DNA from: Bemisia tabaci
Lineage: Eukaryota; Arthropoda; Insecta; Hemiptera; Aleyrodidae
DNA: 64,000 nt
NCBI RefSeq assembly: GCF_918797505.1
Contig: NC_092800.1
Location: 44,013,864 to 44,077,863, forward strand
Reading direction: 5' to 3'
Of the stretch, positions 31,308 through 42,225 are shown one piece after another (positions within the stretch are counted from its first letter, which is position 1; every line of letters begins with the position of its first letter). The notes under the pieces are model-generated. The model searched no databases. It saw only the letters and a program-made list of their open reading frames with translations, and was not told where the DNA came from. Made by a program: the position numbers and the translations under genes.

Positions 31308-31542
31308 TCCTCTAAGGAATAAGAAGGCCAGCATGAACATTCGAATGTTGCCAGATTTAAATTTATTTTTGAAGAAAGTTATGAATATTTCTCCTTTTAA
31401 GTTCAGAAAATTCATGTTTAATCGCCAACAAAATCATCTGAAAAACCGGAAGAAAAATATTCACAAGTCTACCAGGAAATCTGTGTTTTATCAAGAAAAA
31501 TTCAGTAACCTTCGAAGGCTCATACGGCGTTTTTCCTGAGGA
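31308..31542. mobile_element. MITE-A copy 9
   Basis: The left end is degenerate ('ctaaggaataagaaggccag'), and the right has 'ggctcatacggcgtttttcc' then 'tgagg'. The terminal CTGCCG is lost on both sides. Confidence 0.78.
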
Positions 31543-31567
31543 AGAATTTCCGATCGGCGACGAAGCA

Positions 31568-31822
31568 CTCTGCCGAGCTAATGGAAAACGCCGTATGAAC
31601 ATTCAAGAGTTGCCAAATTTTCCCTGTCAAAACATGCATTTTAGAAGAAAATTGCGTTTATTTTTCCTTGAAATTTTCAGATGTTGTAGATAAAATTGCG
31701 AACAAAATCGTCAGAGAATTTCGAGGAAAAAACATTTAAAATTTCTCTCAAAAAGTCATTTTATCAAAGGAAATTTGGCAACGCCTCAAGGTTCATACGG
31801 CGTTTTTCCTCAGCACGGCAGC
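31568..31822. mobile_element. MITE-A copy 10
   Basis: It starts TCTGCCGAGCTAATGG and ends 'ttcctcagcacggcag'. It lies only 25 bp after copy 9 in a similar orientation. Confidence 0.87.
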
Positions 31823-32358
31823 TCTCACACTCGCATCATTGCGCCCGAACTTTCGTCGTCGCCCGGTGGGGGGGGGGGTTGGCGTCGAAAGTTCCTATCG
31901 GGCGCATCGCATCCCCGTCTGAAACAATTAGACTCGAGTAACCGGGCGTGAAAAATGAGCATCGGTCGCGGGGCGCTGCGGGGGGGAGGGGGCTAATTCT
32001 TGCGAGCGCAATTACTGGAACAAGTGGGTAAACGGGGTAAATGAGATTAATGAAGTGTTACCGACGCGGTTAACTTGGCCACCGCCGCGACAACTGAGCC
32101 GCCGCCGCGCCCGGATCTCCGAATCGGCACCCTCTACCGCGCGCCGCAGTCATAACTCCCGCGTTTTATATCCGGGGGGGTTGTGGGGGTGATGGGGGGG
32201 TGGGGTGGAAGGCGCTCGTTCGGGAATCAATCGGTGTTTTCGCTCCATTAATTTCGGGAGCTTTTTCTCCCCCGCTTATGGGGCCCCGCGATGCGGAAGA
32301 GGGGTCGCGAGGCCATGGGATGTTGCGGATTTTTTCACTGGAGCATGTACTGCTGATG
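31823..32358. other. GC-rich island
   Basis: It contains a G11 tract near 31868, further G-rich runs at 31981-31990 and 32174-32206, and CpG-dense DNA with ATTAATG and ATTAA motifs. No exon is recognised. Confidence 0.45.
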
Positions 32359-32592
32359 CACAGCGGATCGAGTCAATAGGAAAGATCGGACAAAATTCTG
32401 AAATTTTAAGCGCTTATAACACCGTTCATACAAAATGTTGAAGCTCTAAAAACGGTTCTATTGGTTTTCTCGTGAAATTTTCGACTGGAAGCACCCCTTG
32501 AACTTTAAATTAGGACGAGATAAACATCAAAATTCGCAGTTTTGGTCAAAAATATCATGACCCGACTTCTCCAATTGTCACGATCCACTGTG
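32359..32592. mobile_element. Rep-EE copy 2
   Basis: It starts CACAGCGGATCGAGTCAA and ends 'attgtcacgatccactgtg'. The interior matches 21453-21684 over its whole length. Confidence 0.83.
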
Positions 32593-32611
32593 CCCCGTTT
32601 CGATGGACTTA

Positions 32612-32864
32612 ACTGCCGTGCTGAGGAAAAACGCCGTGCAAGCCTGCAAGCGTTTCCATATTTCCTTCGATGTATCCTAATTTGCTGAGAAAATTCTGCA
32701 TATTTTTCTCTCGATCCTTGTCACAATTTTCTTCGCAATTAAAGCTAATGTACGTGACAATTTCGAGAAAAAATAAGCATAACTTTTCTCAAAAACGAGT
32801 GTTTTGTCTGGGGAAAGGCAACATTTGAATGCACTTACGGCGTTCTTCCTTGGCAAGGCGGCAT
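32612..32864. mobile_element. MITE-A copy 11
   Basis: It starts ACTGCCGTGCTGAGG and ends 'cttccttggcaaggcggca'. TA lies on both sides. Confidence 0.85.
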
Positions 32865-32865
32865 A

Positions 32866-33022
32866 CGGCTGTGCCAAAAAATAATGCTGTATGAATCTTT
32901 AAATTTTGTCAAATTTTCCCCGATAAAAACATGCATTTTCAAGACAGCAGGTTAAGAATATTATTTCTTCGATTTTTCAAATGCTTTGAATCAAGATGCA
33001 GACAAAACTATTTGAATAATCC
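32866..33022. mobile_element. MITE-A copy 12, left half, diverged
   Basis: The series 'cggctgtgccaaaaaataat', 'gctgtatgaatct', 'tcaaattttcccc', 'aagatgcagacaaaactatt' follows the MITE-A left half directly after copy 11. The right half is missing. Confidence 0.55.
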
Positions 33023-33183
33023 TCCGATTTAGTTTCAAAAGCTTTCCAGAACACCCCCTTCTAGAAAACTGAACGGAAACTTAAAAAAAAAAAGAAAATA
33101 CAAAGTCTGAGATAATTTTTCGAATCAGCAAGCTGCTCAAAGTACACCGATCTACATATCGTGGACCAGGGTTGGCCCTATAT

Positions 33184-33439
33184 TCTGTCGCGCTGAGGAA
33201 AAACGCCGTATGAACCTTCAGGCGTTGCCCAATTTCCTTTGATGAAACACGAATTATGCGGTAAACTTATGAATATTTTTCTTCCAATTTTTCAGATAAT
33301 GTTGTTTGTATTTCCACCTATAGTTTCTGAAAATTCGAAGAAAAAAATTCAAGAATTTCCTCAAAAATAAACATTTTAGTGAAGGAAATTTAGCAACTCT
33401 TGAATGTTCATACGGCGTTTTTCCTCAACACGGCAGTAG
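33184..33439. mobile_element. MITE-A copy 13
   Basis: It starts TCTGTCGCGCTGAGG and ends 'tcctcaacacggcag', TA-flanked and complete. Confidence 0.87.
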
Positions 33440-33936
33440 TTTCCGTAACATTTTTGGTTTATTTAAAAACTAAACCATTAAGTGGTCCATTCCATCCAGT
33501 GTCTCCAGTTTGAACGTTCCTCTTCTTGCTTGATTAAAGAAACTGCTCTGGATTTACGAGACGCCTTGTCTGTAAAATACTGAAGGATGTCTGAGACACA
33601 ATACATTGAGGGAGCGCACCAGTCCACGTTTATCTCCTCCTCCACTTATTCTCATGAGCCGCCCCCCGCCCGCCCGCCCGCCCACGGTGCGTCCCCTCGA
33701 GACCCCACGTAAGCTCATCTGCTCGGTGTTTGCTTTGAATATTTACATACGCCGTGTAGCGATTATGCTGCAACAAGCTGAACACGACCGCCCACGCGGA
33801 TTGAAGACAAGCCGATGTGTATTAAATAAATCATCATTGACGAGACGTCTCCACTCGGTGCTTTCGTTACTTGCTGCGTGATTTTTTTTCTTCTACACTG
33901 TGGGATAAATAAACGCTACTAAACGAAATAAGGCTA
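33440..33936. other. GC-rich patch with (CCCG)n microsatellite
   Basis: Bases about 33660-33685 are a short CCCG tandem. A 91-codon plus-strand frame covers it and is not supported as coding. Confidence 0.4.
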
Positions 33937-34163
33937 ATGCCGCCGCACTAAGGAAGATCGCCGTATGAACCTTCAAGCGTTGTGAAATTTCTTTCGATGA
34001 AACTCGAATTTCCTGGTAAACGTATGAATATTTTTTTCCAATTTTTCCGGTAATTTTTCTCGCAATTCCACCAAAAAGTCCTTAACATTTTAAGGGCAAT
34101 GTTATCGAGGGAAATTTGGCAACTCTCGAATGTTCATACGGCGTTTATCCTTAGCATGGCAGA
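33937..34163. mobile_element. MITE-A copy 14, internally shortened
   Basis: It starts ATGCCGCCGCACTAAGG and ends 'tatccttagcatggcag'. About 30 bp of the middle are missing compared with full copies. Confidence 0.85.
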
Positions 34164-34797
34164 ATACGTGTCACTGAATCTTGAGTAATTTCATTTAATA
34201 TCCCTGAAGTATTATGTAAGTAGATGTAGATTACATACGAGTATCAGTTCCTTTTTTTTATTATTATTTTTTATTTTCATTTTTTTAAAATTTCAGTCCA
34301 GTTTCAAGACCCAAGACCCGAATTAACGGCATCCCATAAACTCAGAATAAGAATGAAAGTCCAGTGGCTTTTTTCGGATAAATTAATAAGAAGTCGAAAA
34401 AAAAGAACAGATCAAAAGCACACCGGGTCAGATTGCCAAATCATTGCTCCTTCCCACGATTTCCCCTTGAATTCGGTCGGTTATTCCACCCGCGCAACAC
34501 CGGGAGATTCCCTGAATTTAGGGCGCTATCAAGATTTATTTCGGTGGAGATACGGGCGGCGGAGATCACGTCCTCGTCACTGGCGAAGATGTTTTATGCC
34601 CGACCTCCGGCGAAAAACGCGGATCTGCATACGGTTTTCGGCGGACTTACGCGGTTTGCGCCGAGGAGGGCAGACCTGAAGTTGGACCCAGAGGGGCTCT
34701 CAGGATTCCTCTAATTAAACTTATGATTCAGATCGAGCAACCCCTCCCCCTTCAGCTCTGTTCAAAGAATCGAGATCTTGCCGAGGGCACGAAGGAA
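34164..34797. other. Unique stretch with GC-rich part
   Basis: Bases 34430-34720 are GC-rich with overlapping frames (34353-34679 and 34433-34714) that lack known motifs. No matched repeat was seen. Confidence 0.3.
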
Positions 34798-35772
34798 TTT
34801 TGCTTATACGTAAAGGAAAAACAACGTATGAAGATCGGAGCGTTGCTGGATTTCCTTCGATAAAGTAAGATTTTTTTTAGAAAATGAGTAAATTTTTTTC
34901 TTCGATTTTTTTTTTAGAAAATTTTAAGTCTTACTCGATGATACTGCTCAAATATAATTTTAAAATAATGTTCAAATAACACAATTTTTTTTTTTTTTTA
35001 TTAATCATAAGTGAGCTCTCATAATGAAAATATACATTTTGTTTCCAACTTAAATAAGGAGAAAATACAAACAACAGAGCAGTTTGTCACTTATTTACAT
35101 ATTATATATAATGAATTAAAATTAATGACTCAGACCGAGGGGCTGGCCAGTTCCCACGGCTTTACCCTTTTGAGGCGTCTGTATTCGTTGAAGCAAATAA
35201 CAGAATATTTTGAAAATTGTCCAACTTTCTATCGTATTTGTGCGTTGAACCTAGTCATTTAATTGGAGAAAAAATAAAAAAACCTAGCCATTTATTTTAT
35301 TTTTGCCCAAAAACCCTATTATCTTCCAGAAATTACACATTTCAGTGGTGAAACATCATATCGAATTATCAAATTTCCGCTGTAATTGAAAATATTTTTT
35401 TAAACATTTAAATCAACTTCTAATTTTTGACCTATAAAATAGTCTCTCCCGTAAGTACTAAATTCTTGGTTTTTTCCCATTTATTTATTTATTGAGCTTT
35501 TTATGAAAAACCTGTCATGAAGTTTAATTTTTAAAAGAAATAATTTTTGTAAAAATTCTGATGTGGTATTATGTCTTAAATTTTAAAAGTCTCATAAAAA
35601 ATTTAATTAGAAATTATGCAGTTGAAATATTAACAATCATATTTTGGCAACAAGTTATCCAAAAAGTTTCAAGAAAAAATGTTCATAATCTCTTGTTTAT
35701 AAATTAGTTTTTTCAGGTTGGATTCGGCAACATTTAAATCTTTTTACTGCGTCCATCCCTAGCACGGCCGTT
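34798..35772. mobile_element. MITE-A copy 15, opened by a 650-bp AT-rich insert
   Basis: The left half (34798-34980: 'taaaggaaaaacaacgtatg', 'gcgttgctggatttcc') and right half (about 35640-35772: 'attcggcaac', 'ccctagcacggc') bracket AT-rich DNA. The insert has no coding motif beyond an 83-codon frame at 35011-35262. Confidence 0.55.
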
Positions 35773-36236
35773 CAGGCTGTAGCTCATTGCACAAGAAAAC
35801 TGTATAAAATTACAGCGATGGCCAGGTTACGTTTAAAACGCGGCTTCAGAACAGGGGAACCAAAAAGTTTCAAATCGGATAAAATTTTACCAGCTTCCAC
35901 GGGGTCAGAAACGAGTGTTTTTTCGCTCTTAGTGTAGTTCTCCAGTTCTTTGGAGGACGATTCGACTTATATACTTTCTAAATAGTGTATAGCATTTCAC
36001 TTCAAAAATAGACGAACATATGCATAAACTTGAATGAAACATGAAAACAAAATTTTTCATTTTATATCGGAAAAATCAAGGCTGATTTGAAAGTGTCTAG
36101 TAGGTTTACCCACGTAAAATAGGCGTTTAAAAATTTGCAAAGTCACAAATTATGGTAGGAATGTTCTTTTCCTTGGCGACGATGATGAGAAAATGTGTCA
36201 CTGCGTAGGCGCTATAGAGCTCGATCTTTGCGGTAA
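35773..36236. other. No feature recognised
   Basis: AT-rich DNA with no matched repeat or coding motif. Confidence 0.3.
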
Positions 36237-36252
36237 TCAAGATCTTCTACCG

Positions 36253-36330
36253 TTGAAGGCGCTCCGTGCAACTATTCCACCACCGAAGTATTGCACAGTA
36301 TCACACCCAATTGAAGGCGCACTAACGTTT
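36253..36330 (-). repeat. Rep-DD copy, inverse of 6555-6630
   Basis: The blocks 'gcaactattccaccaccgaa' and 'gtattgcacagtatca' are followed by 'aattgaaggcgcac'. Confidence 0.65.
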
Positions 36331-36371
36331 GTAAATTGAGCGGCATCGTTTACCTCCGTGTGAGTCCTACT

Positions 36372-36545
36372 GATCTCACGATATTCGGCTCCTGTTTGAT
36401 CGATCTTTGTGAAACTTACCAGGTGGCAAATTTTGACGGGGAGCATGGTTTTCAACTCAAATTTTCAAAATTCGAAAATGCAAGATGGTGGAAGTGGCAT
36501 ACATTGCTATCTCGGCTCCTGTCCGATCAATTTTTGTGATGCACC
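36372..36545. repeat. Rep-OO tandem dimer, copy 1
   Basis: The block 'tcggctcctgtttgatcgat' near 36385 recurs as 'tcggctcctgtccgatcaat' near 36512, a spacing of about 127 bp. Between them lies 'ttttcaaaattcgaaaatgc'. A second dimer lies at 52966-53175. Confidence 0.7.
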
Positions 36546-36591
36546 GCTACATTTGCTTCACAGTTAGTGTCTGTGAGAAGCAATAATTGGA

Positions 36592-36700
36592 TAACATTTT
36601 GCGAGTAGGATCTACAATCTCTGGGCTCATCCATAAAAACACTTATGCACGCAGGGAACATAACGGTATTTACGTTGTTTCTAAACAAGGTGGGAAAAAA
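36592..36700. repeat. Pal-M diverged copy
   Basis: The order 'acattttgcgagtagg', 'gggctcatccataaaaacac', 'ttatgcacgcaggg' and 'tttacgttgtttctaaac' follows Pal-M in one orientation. The far arm is lost. Confidence 0.6.
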
Positions 36701-37298
36701 GTGCCGAGTCCGCACTATTTTGCGGGGAAAATAAGGTTCGAAAGTTCAAAAACTTCAGTTAGAGTGAACATTTTGGGATCTAAAGAGAATCAGTACATTA
36801 CTGAGGGGGGGGGGGGGGGAGGCAGTGTGTAACTCAGGCAGATGCATTGGAATATCAAGTTGAAGCCAAGTTGATCTATAACGTGTTGAGTCTTTTTAGA
36901 CCTCATCAGTAGGTCACTGATACTCGTTTTAGCTCCAAATTTTGTCAATGATAGAAATGTTTGCACTTTCTAGCCACGTTTTCTCCGGAAAATAGTGTGG
37001 ACCCAGCACTATTTTTACCGTCCTCAGCAAAAACGCCGTTAATCCACTCTACATTTTCTCTGCTTTTTACCGAAAACACGTTTTATTACCGACAAATCAA
37101 CGATCAGGCATACCACCGAGAATTCAAATTTACAAACTAGAACACCTCAATGATCAGGTTTTCTCGTAATAAGATAGTACGTGCAGAAGAAAAAAGCACA
37201 GCATTGATTGGAGTTACGGCAGTTTTGCTGTTGACGGCAGATTTCACCACCGTGTTACGATTCGGACCACATATTTTAGTGTGTATTCTTGTTGTTTC
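36701..37298. other. G15 tract and MITE-A-like terminus
   Basis: Bases 36805-36819 are G15. Bases 37018-37072 ('cctcagcaaaaacgccgtta') resemble the left end of the MITE-A relative at 59520. Nothing else is recognised. Confidence 0.4.
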
Positions 37299-37300
37299 TA

Positions 37301-37846
37301 CACATAAAAAAAAAGTATCACAATCCCAACTATACTTCTAGCTGATTTTGGCGCCAGATAGAATAGTTGCACAAGCCAGAGGTATGATCAAGTCAGCTGA
37401 AAGTGTGGTTAGATCAACCATACCTCTAGTTGGTACCCTCACAGTCAGCATAAGTGGACCGCGTTTAACAGAAAGGAACCAAGCCACATCAGCTGTTGCC
37501 AACTTTAATTCGGCAATTTAATTTTTTACATGAAAACGGTTGTGCAGATTTTCGTGCAAATTTTGGTGAATTTTCTCCATAGTACCAAGCTAATTCTTTA
37601 AAATTTTCAAAGAAATCCACACAGACTTTCTCTCGTAAAAATTTAAATTACCCGATTAAATTTGGCAATAGCTGATGTGGCTTGGTTCCTTTCTGTTAAA
37701 CGCGGTCCAAGTGTGGTTGGATTAACTAAACCGCTGGCTGGTACCTTTACACTTCTAGATAGTGCAACTACTCTTATGGCTGGCGCCAAAATCAGCTAGA
37801 AGTGCAGTTGATATTGTGATACCATTTCTCCATACATTTTTCAGTG
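37301..37846. mobile_element. Cac-1 copy 2, TA duplication, carrying MITE-I
   Basis: It begins CACATAAAAAAAAAGTATC and ends 'acatttttcagtg', with TA at 37299-37300 and 37847-37848. It aligns with 27299-27580, including 'cacaagccagaggtatgat' and 'gctggctggtacctttaca'. The alignment is broken by the 253-bp MITE-I. Confidence 0.88.
37456..37708. mobile_element. MITE-I nested in Cac-1, AAGT target duplication
   Basis: Terminal inverted repeats of about 39 bp start GGACCGCGTTTAACAGAAAG and are matched perfectly at the right end, which finishes 'aaacgcggtcc'. AAGT flanks it at 37452-37455 and 37709-37712, and the empty Cac-1 copy has one 'cataagt' at that point. The inner sequence ('acggttgtgc', 'tttggcaatagct') is shared with Rep-I. 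Confidence 0.9.
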
Positions 37847-37848
37847 TA

Positions 37849-38783
37849 AACCACCCCTAACTACAAAATGTAGTAAAATAGACGAAATGCAACTGAATAT
37901 GCAGGGAATTAAGCCATAACGCTAAGCAGTATTGGAACTCAGTATAATGATATCAAATACGCGACCGGCCAAAATTTGAGATTCTTTGATCTCTGAGAAG
38001 ACCAGTACCAATAAGTCACGTAGTCCGTTTTGCGTGCATGGACTCGCTTCGTAATTCGCTTGACGAAGTCAGTCGGAGGAGGTACATATGCACGTTTACG
38101 CACACATCCAGATGCCTACGTGCACGACGGTCCATGTTAAAACAGCGTATGTTCATCATAAGATGGACTCAAGAATATAGGGATTCCAACGAGGTTCAAG
38201 GCATTCAGAGAATGGACTTGAAAATCGGCCGTTGAAACGGCACATGTCTATTGTATGATGGACCCTACAATGTGTGCATTCTTACGGAGTCGAAGGCTCT
38301 CCATAAAATGAGACTTTTTAGGTTCGACGGGACCGGTTTACATGTGCATAGAGCGGGGCTCTGTTTGCGGAGCCGGGAGTATTGCAGAGCGCACAGCGGC
38401 GGAACATACGTGTAACTGAATAATGAGAGTTATTGAATCGGAGCTCGCCACACCCACACACCCACACACACGCGAAAAATGATAATGGATAAACTTTCCG
38501 ATGCGCGGTCGTATGCAGAACTTCCCGGCAGCTCGTTAAAAGTTACATGTTTGCACGTGGGTGCGCCGGGCAACTTTTAAAAGCTCACCTCCCTGGTCTT
38601 GCGCGGGGTTTCCGGCGCACCCCGGGCCAAATTAACCGGGAGCCGTGGATGGACCCGGAAATCCCGCAGGAAACGATGAAAGAAAGCAATGGGTCAGTTT
38701 CGGTGGTCGAGGAATCATGCTTTGGTGGTTTAAGATTATACAGGGTGATCCTGAAGTCCCGCGCCATCAGCTTCAGGCATCAC
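37849..38783. other. Unique stretch with CA-rich and GC-rich parts
   Basis: Bases 38449-38474 are a short CA-rich microsatellite. Bases 38340-38680 are GC-rich. A lone MITE-FF-like terminus ('tacagggtgatcctg') lies at about 38739. A 95-codon frame (38547-38834) has no known family. Confidence 0.35.
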
Positions 38784-39064
38784 CAGGGTGGCATGAAACG
38801 TAAGAAAGGATTGAAAGATTGGAAATTTCAGTGAAATATTTCATGAAATTTCACGAGGCTATGAAAGATTTCATAGTTTTCAGGGACTAGAGTATGCACC
38901 CGGCACTCAAACATAAAACTAGTAGAACGTCACAATTTTTACATTTTGCGAAACAAGAAAAGGAACCGGTATTTTTCAATATCTTTCATTAAATTCCCAA
39001 ACCTGAATGAAATATTTCACGTGAAATTTCAAGATTTTATTTTTCATGAAGTTTTGCCACCCTG
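38784..39064. mobile_element. hAT-2 copy 2 with perfect 8-bp duplication
   Basis: It begins CAGGGTGGCATGAAACG and ends 'gttttgccaccctg'. The flanks are GGCATCAC at 38776-38783 and 39065-39072, identical. It is in inverse orientation to 26624-26903 and nearly the same length. Confidence 0.92.
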
Positions 39065-39084
39065 GGCATCACCCTTGTAACTTT

Positions 39085-39262
39085 GGGGCCGCTCAAATAT
39101 TACGTGACGCTTTCTCCCAGATTTTTTGACTCCCCCTCCCTCCGTGTAACGCACCCGTAACGCAGCCCTACACCCCCTTCCCTTTTGAATTACGTGACGC
39201 TAGCTCAACCCTCCCCCTCTCTCCTAAGTGCGTTACGTAATACTTGAAAGACCCCTTTTGAA
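39085..39262. repeat. Repeat KK, two half-units
   Basis: The 'aattacgtgacgct' block followed by a C/T-rich segment and 'gtgtaacgcaccc' occurs twice (39096-39165 and 39187-39250). Similar sequence lies at 22820-22910 and 110-215. Confidence 0.6.
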
Positions 39263-39535
39263 CAGATGATTGAGATGGAGACTTGAAATTTTGTGAGAGA
39301 TCCTAAGTCAAGAAAACGACTTTTGAGACCCCTTAAGGTAAGTTTGCAGTCCTATCTTTCCCCCCGTAATTTTAGTCAACTTTAGGTACACTTTCCTGAA
39401 GAAATATTTGTCCTAGAAAGTTGAAATTTGGTATTCATATGTGTTATCGATGGAAAATTTGAGGTAACCAACTTAGTTTCGAATTTTTGAAGTTTTTGGA
39501 AATACTTCCTTTTTCCATTTGTCTTCTCTACCGCC

Positions 39536-39732
39536 GAAAAAATAGTGAAGTTGATTTAACATTTTGGATGTTAAAAAAGTGTACGAGAACTTACATGAAT
39601 TACCCGCTACAGCAGTTACTTTAAAAATGTCAAGATGTAAAACTAACTACTGTGATGGGAAGTTCAGCATTTTTTTAGATTTCGCACATTTTTATACATC
39701 CAAAATGTTAAAATCAACTTCACTTTTTTTGG
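39536..39732. repeat. Palindrome LL
   Basis: The left arm 'agtgaagttgatttaacatt' and 'ttggatg' is inverted at the right as 'catccaaaatgtt' and 'aaaatcaacttcact'. Outer A- and T-runs precede and follow. The size fits a Cac-type MITE, but the termini are imperfect. Confidence 0.7.
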
Positions 39733-40506
39733 GTGATGTCTATCATTTTGTGGAACGACTTCAATAATCAGCCCCTGTTCTGAAACACTAAAATTGAGCC
39801 CGACGTTTTCGAATTTCATCATCGATAAGAGGACGATTTTATTTTGTCCAAGTCAGCGCGCTCATTTTCCTTCTGTGCGGCAACTTGCTCAACGAGAACT
39901 GAGTTTTGCCCTCAAAAATATCCATTATTTTGCGGCGCTATCGCAGAAGTTGGATCCTCTTCCGTTTTAAGGTCTCGTGTCATCACTAAATTCGCGAGCA
40001 TATTTGCTCGTAGTTTGGATTCGGCCCGCGACGCGGCGCAGCGCTGCGCCCCGCCGAGGATTTGACTCGCGGTGTTTTGTGTTGAACAAACAACTCCGGT
40101 CGGTGCTCCGGGAAACTTTTCGTAAACACGGGTGTAAAAGGAGTTCCGAGATCCGATTTCTCACCGAACGCGGGGTCGCAGGCCCGAGGTCAACCGTACG
40201 GGAAAAAGTAGAGTGTAAAAGGGATACGTCAAACAAACTCCAAACCAGAGACAATGTGTTTTAGAGACCTCACACTGTGAACCTGCGTTTCAGAGTAGAA
40301 GGTACTTCCGGGAGTCAACGCTCAGATTCGCGTGATCATGACTGATAACCAAAGGGTTCAGCAATTGGTTTATCCCAACCTAATTTACAAAAAATCGCTT
40401 AGCAAAGTGTACACTGGAGATGACAAATTTCATGAAATTTTATAAAATGATTTTTTATAATTTTTTTTAAACCTCTGCCATAGACTTTGTATATCACGAG
40501 ACTCAT
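39733..40506. other. GC-rich patch, no gene recognised
   Basis: Bases 40010-40200 are CpG-rich and contain the perfect palindrome GGCGCAGCGCTGCGCC near 40035. Overlapping 95-codon frames on both strands (39967-40264) reflect composition. Confidence 0.35.
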
Positions 40507-40761
40507 ACTGCTGTGCTGAGGAAAAACGCCGTATGAACATCCGAGAGTTTCCTAATTTCTTTTGATAAAACGTCTATTTTTGAGGAAAGCTATGAATATT
40601 TTTCCTTGATATTTTCAGGACTTTTAGGTGAAATTGCGAACACAATCATTTGAACAATTGGAAGAAATTTTCTTGCAACTTTCCCCGAAAATTTGTGGTT
40701 TACCGAGGGAAATTTGGCAACGCCTGAATGTTCATACGGAGTTTTTCCTTAGCACGGTAGT
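40507..40761. mobile_element. MITE-A copy 16
   Basis: It starts ACTGCTGTGCTGAGG and ends 'tccttagcacggtag', TA-flanked and complete. Confidence 0.88.
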
Positions 40762-41599
40762 ATAGTTCGTTGGATGTTTATAAAACATTAAATATTTTTG
40801 AAAAGAAAAACAATGAGCCAAATTTTTAATTTTCTTATTCAGTTTTTTGATAATGGAGATTTACTCCAAAAACTTATATTGCTTCATCTGAGAGTACTTA
40901 ATGAGCTGAGCTCACAGTATTTTGCATAAGTTTTTTCTGAAATGGAAAATTGTAGGGAAATAGATTCATAAGTGAGAACAATTACCGCATTGTGAAGTCA
41001 TCCGTAGGCATTTCTCAGTCGGTCACTTGTATTCTAGTGAATTAGATTACTTACTTTTTTCGGCAGGTAGTGAGTTCCCAATCTGAGATTTTTACCGCTG
41101 AGCACAGGATTTCGGATCAGCCCGCGGTTGGCGATGATTCCGTGTTGCGCATCATCGCATCGTTGTGCAGTGATTTTAATTTGGACGTGCGCAGCGCCCC
41201 CCCCCCCCCCCCTCTCCCCCGGGCGGGGGAACATCGTTATTAATGTACCTGTCAAAGGTTATTAATGGACGGGGCGAAGATTACTTAAAATATTCTTCGT
41301 TTCCGGGGGCGCAAAAATCCGAATCCGCTGCCGCTGCCGCTGCGAGAGGCGAGACTGCGACTGTTGGCGAAGATAAATGTTCCGGCGGCGCTAATCAATC
41401 ATACACAAATCGTCTTTTGAATTTCGCGCCACCCGCGACAGACACCCCGAGCCCCCCCCCCCCTCCCCTCGCGCCGAGATGGGTTCGGTGATGATGTCAC
41501 TATTCGATGTATCACGGGACCGAGCCTCGGGAGAGGTGTCTCCGAGAGGCTCGCCGGTCTGGTCCGCGCTTTCATTTAAGTCTCAATTTCCAGTGCTGC
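40762..41599. other. AT-rich then GC-rich island with C16 and C12 tracts
   Basis: C-runs lie at about 41197-41212 and 41452-41463. A short (GCC)n-like stretch lies near 41326-41343. ATTAATG and CTAATCAATCA motifs are present. Frames at 41243-41491 and 41479-41808 are not recognised. Confidence 0.45.
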
Positions 41600-41930
41600 C
41601 ATTTAATTTCGTCAAAAGATTCCGGAATAATGTCGATTCCCGGGAACAAACGTCGATTTGCCGAAGTTCCGAGAAAAATTCCGGGGGAAATTCCGAAATA
41701 CGCCCGGATTTAGTTCCGAAGATCGTCAAATTTGCTCCAAAAGTCCCTAAGTTTGGTCAAATAAATGGCCAAACTGGCGAAAAACTGCAAATTTCGAGGA
41801 AATTCTGAAAATAGCTGAAAATTCCGGGGATTCAGAAGATTCCGGGAGAAGTTCCGATTATTTAAAAAGTTCAGAATTTTGGAATCAATTCCGGGAAATG
41901 ACAACACTGTCAATTTTAGGGCAGAGGCGA
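41600..41930. repeat. TTCCGG-rich degenerate repeat (related to Rep-K)
   Basis: Many short units of the 'gaaattccg' and 'gattccggg' type recur here, including 'gccgaagttccgagaaaaat', close to Rep-K. There is no clean period. Confidence 0.5.
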
Positions 41931-41935
41931 AGTGC

Positions 41936-42035
41936 ACTGCCTTGTTAAGGAAAAACGCCGTATGGACCTTTAAGCGTTGCTAAATTTCCTTTGCAGGGTT
42001 TTAACTGCCGAGAAAACCGAGAAAACTCAATGAAT
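41936..42035. mobile_element. MITE-A copy 17, left end only
   Basis: It starts ACTGCCTTGTTAAGG and continues 'gcgttgctaaatttccttt', then diverges. The right terminus is absent. Confidence 0.7.
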
Positions 42036-42225
42036 ATGATTATTGAGGGATAACGCAGGGAATCTATATTTGCATAACACAGCAACTGTTACGGTAACGT
42101 TTAATGCGCAGTTTGACTCTATAAAAGTCTTTTATTTTTTCATGAGCAGGAGGTTTGAATTCGCGCAACGAATAACGGAAAAAAAGAACATTCAGAGACA
42201 AGAGACCCTCCAGTCTTATCTCGGC

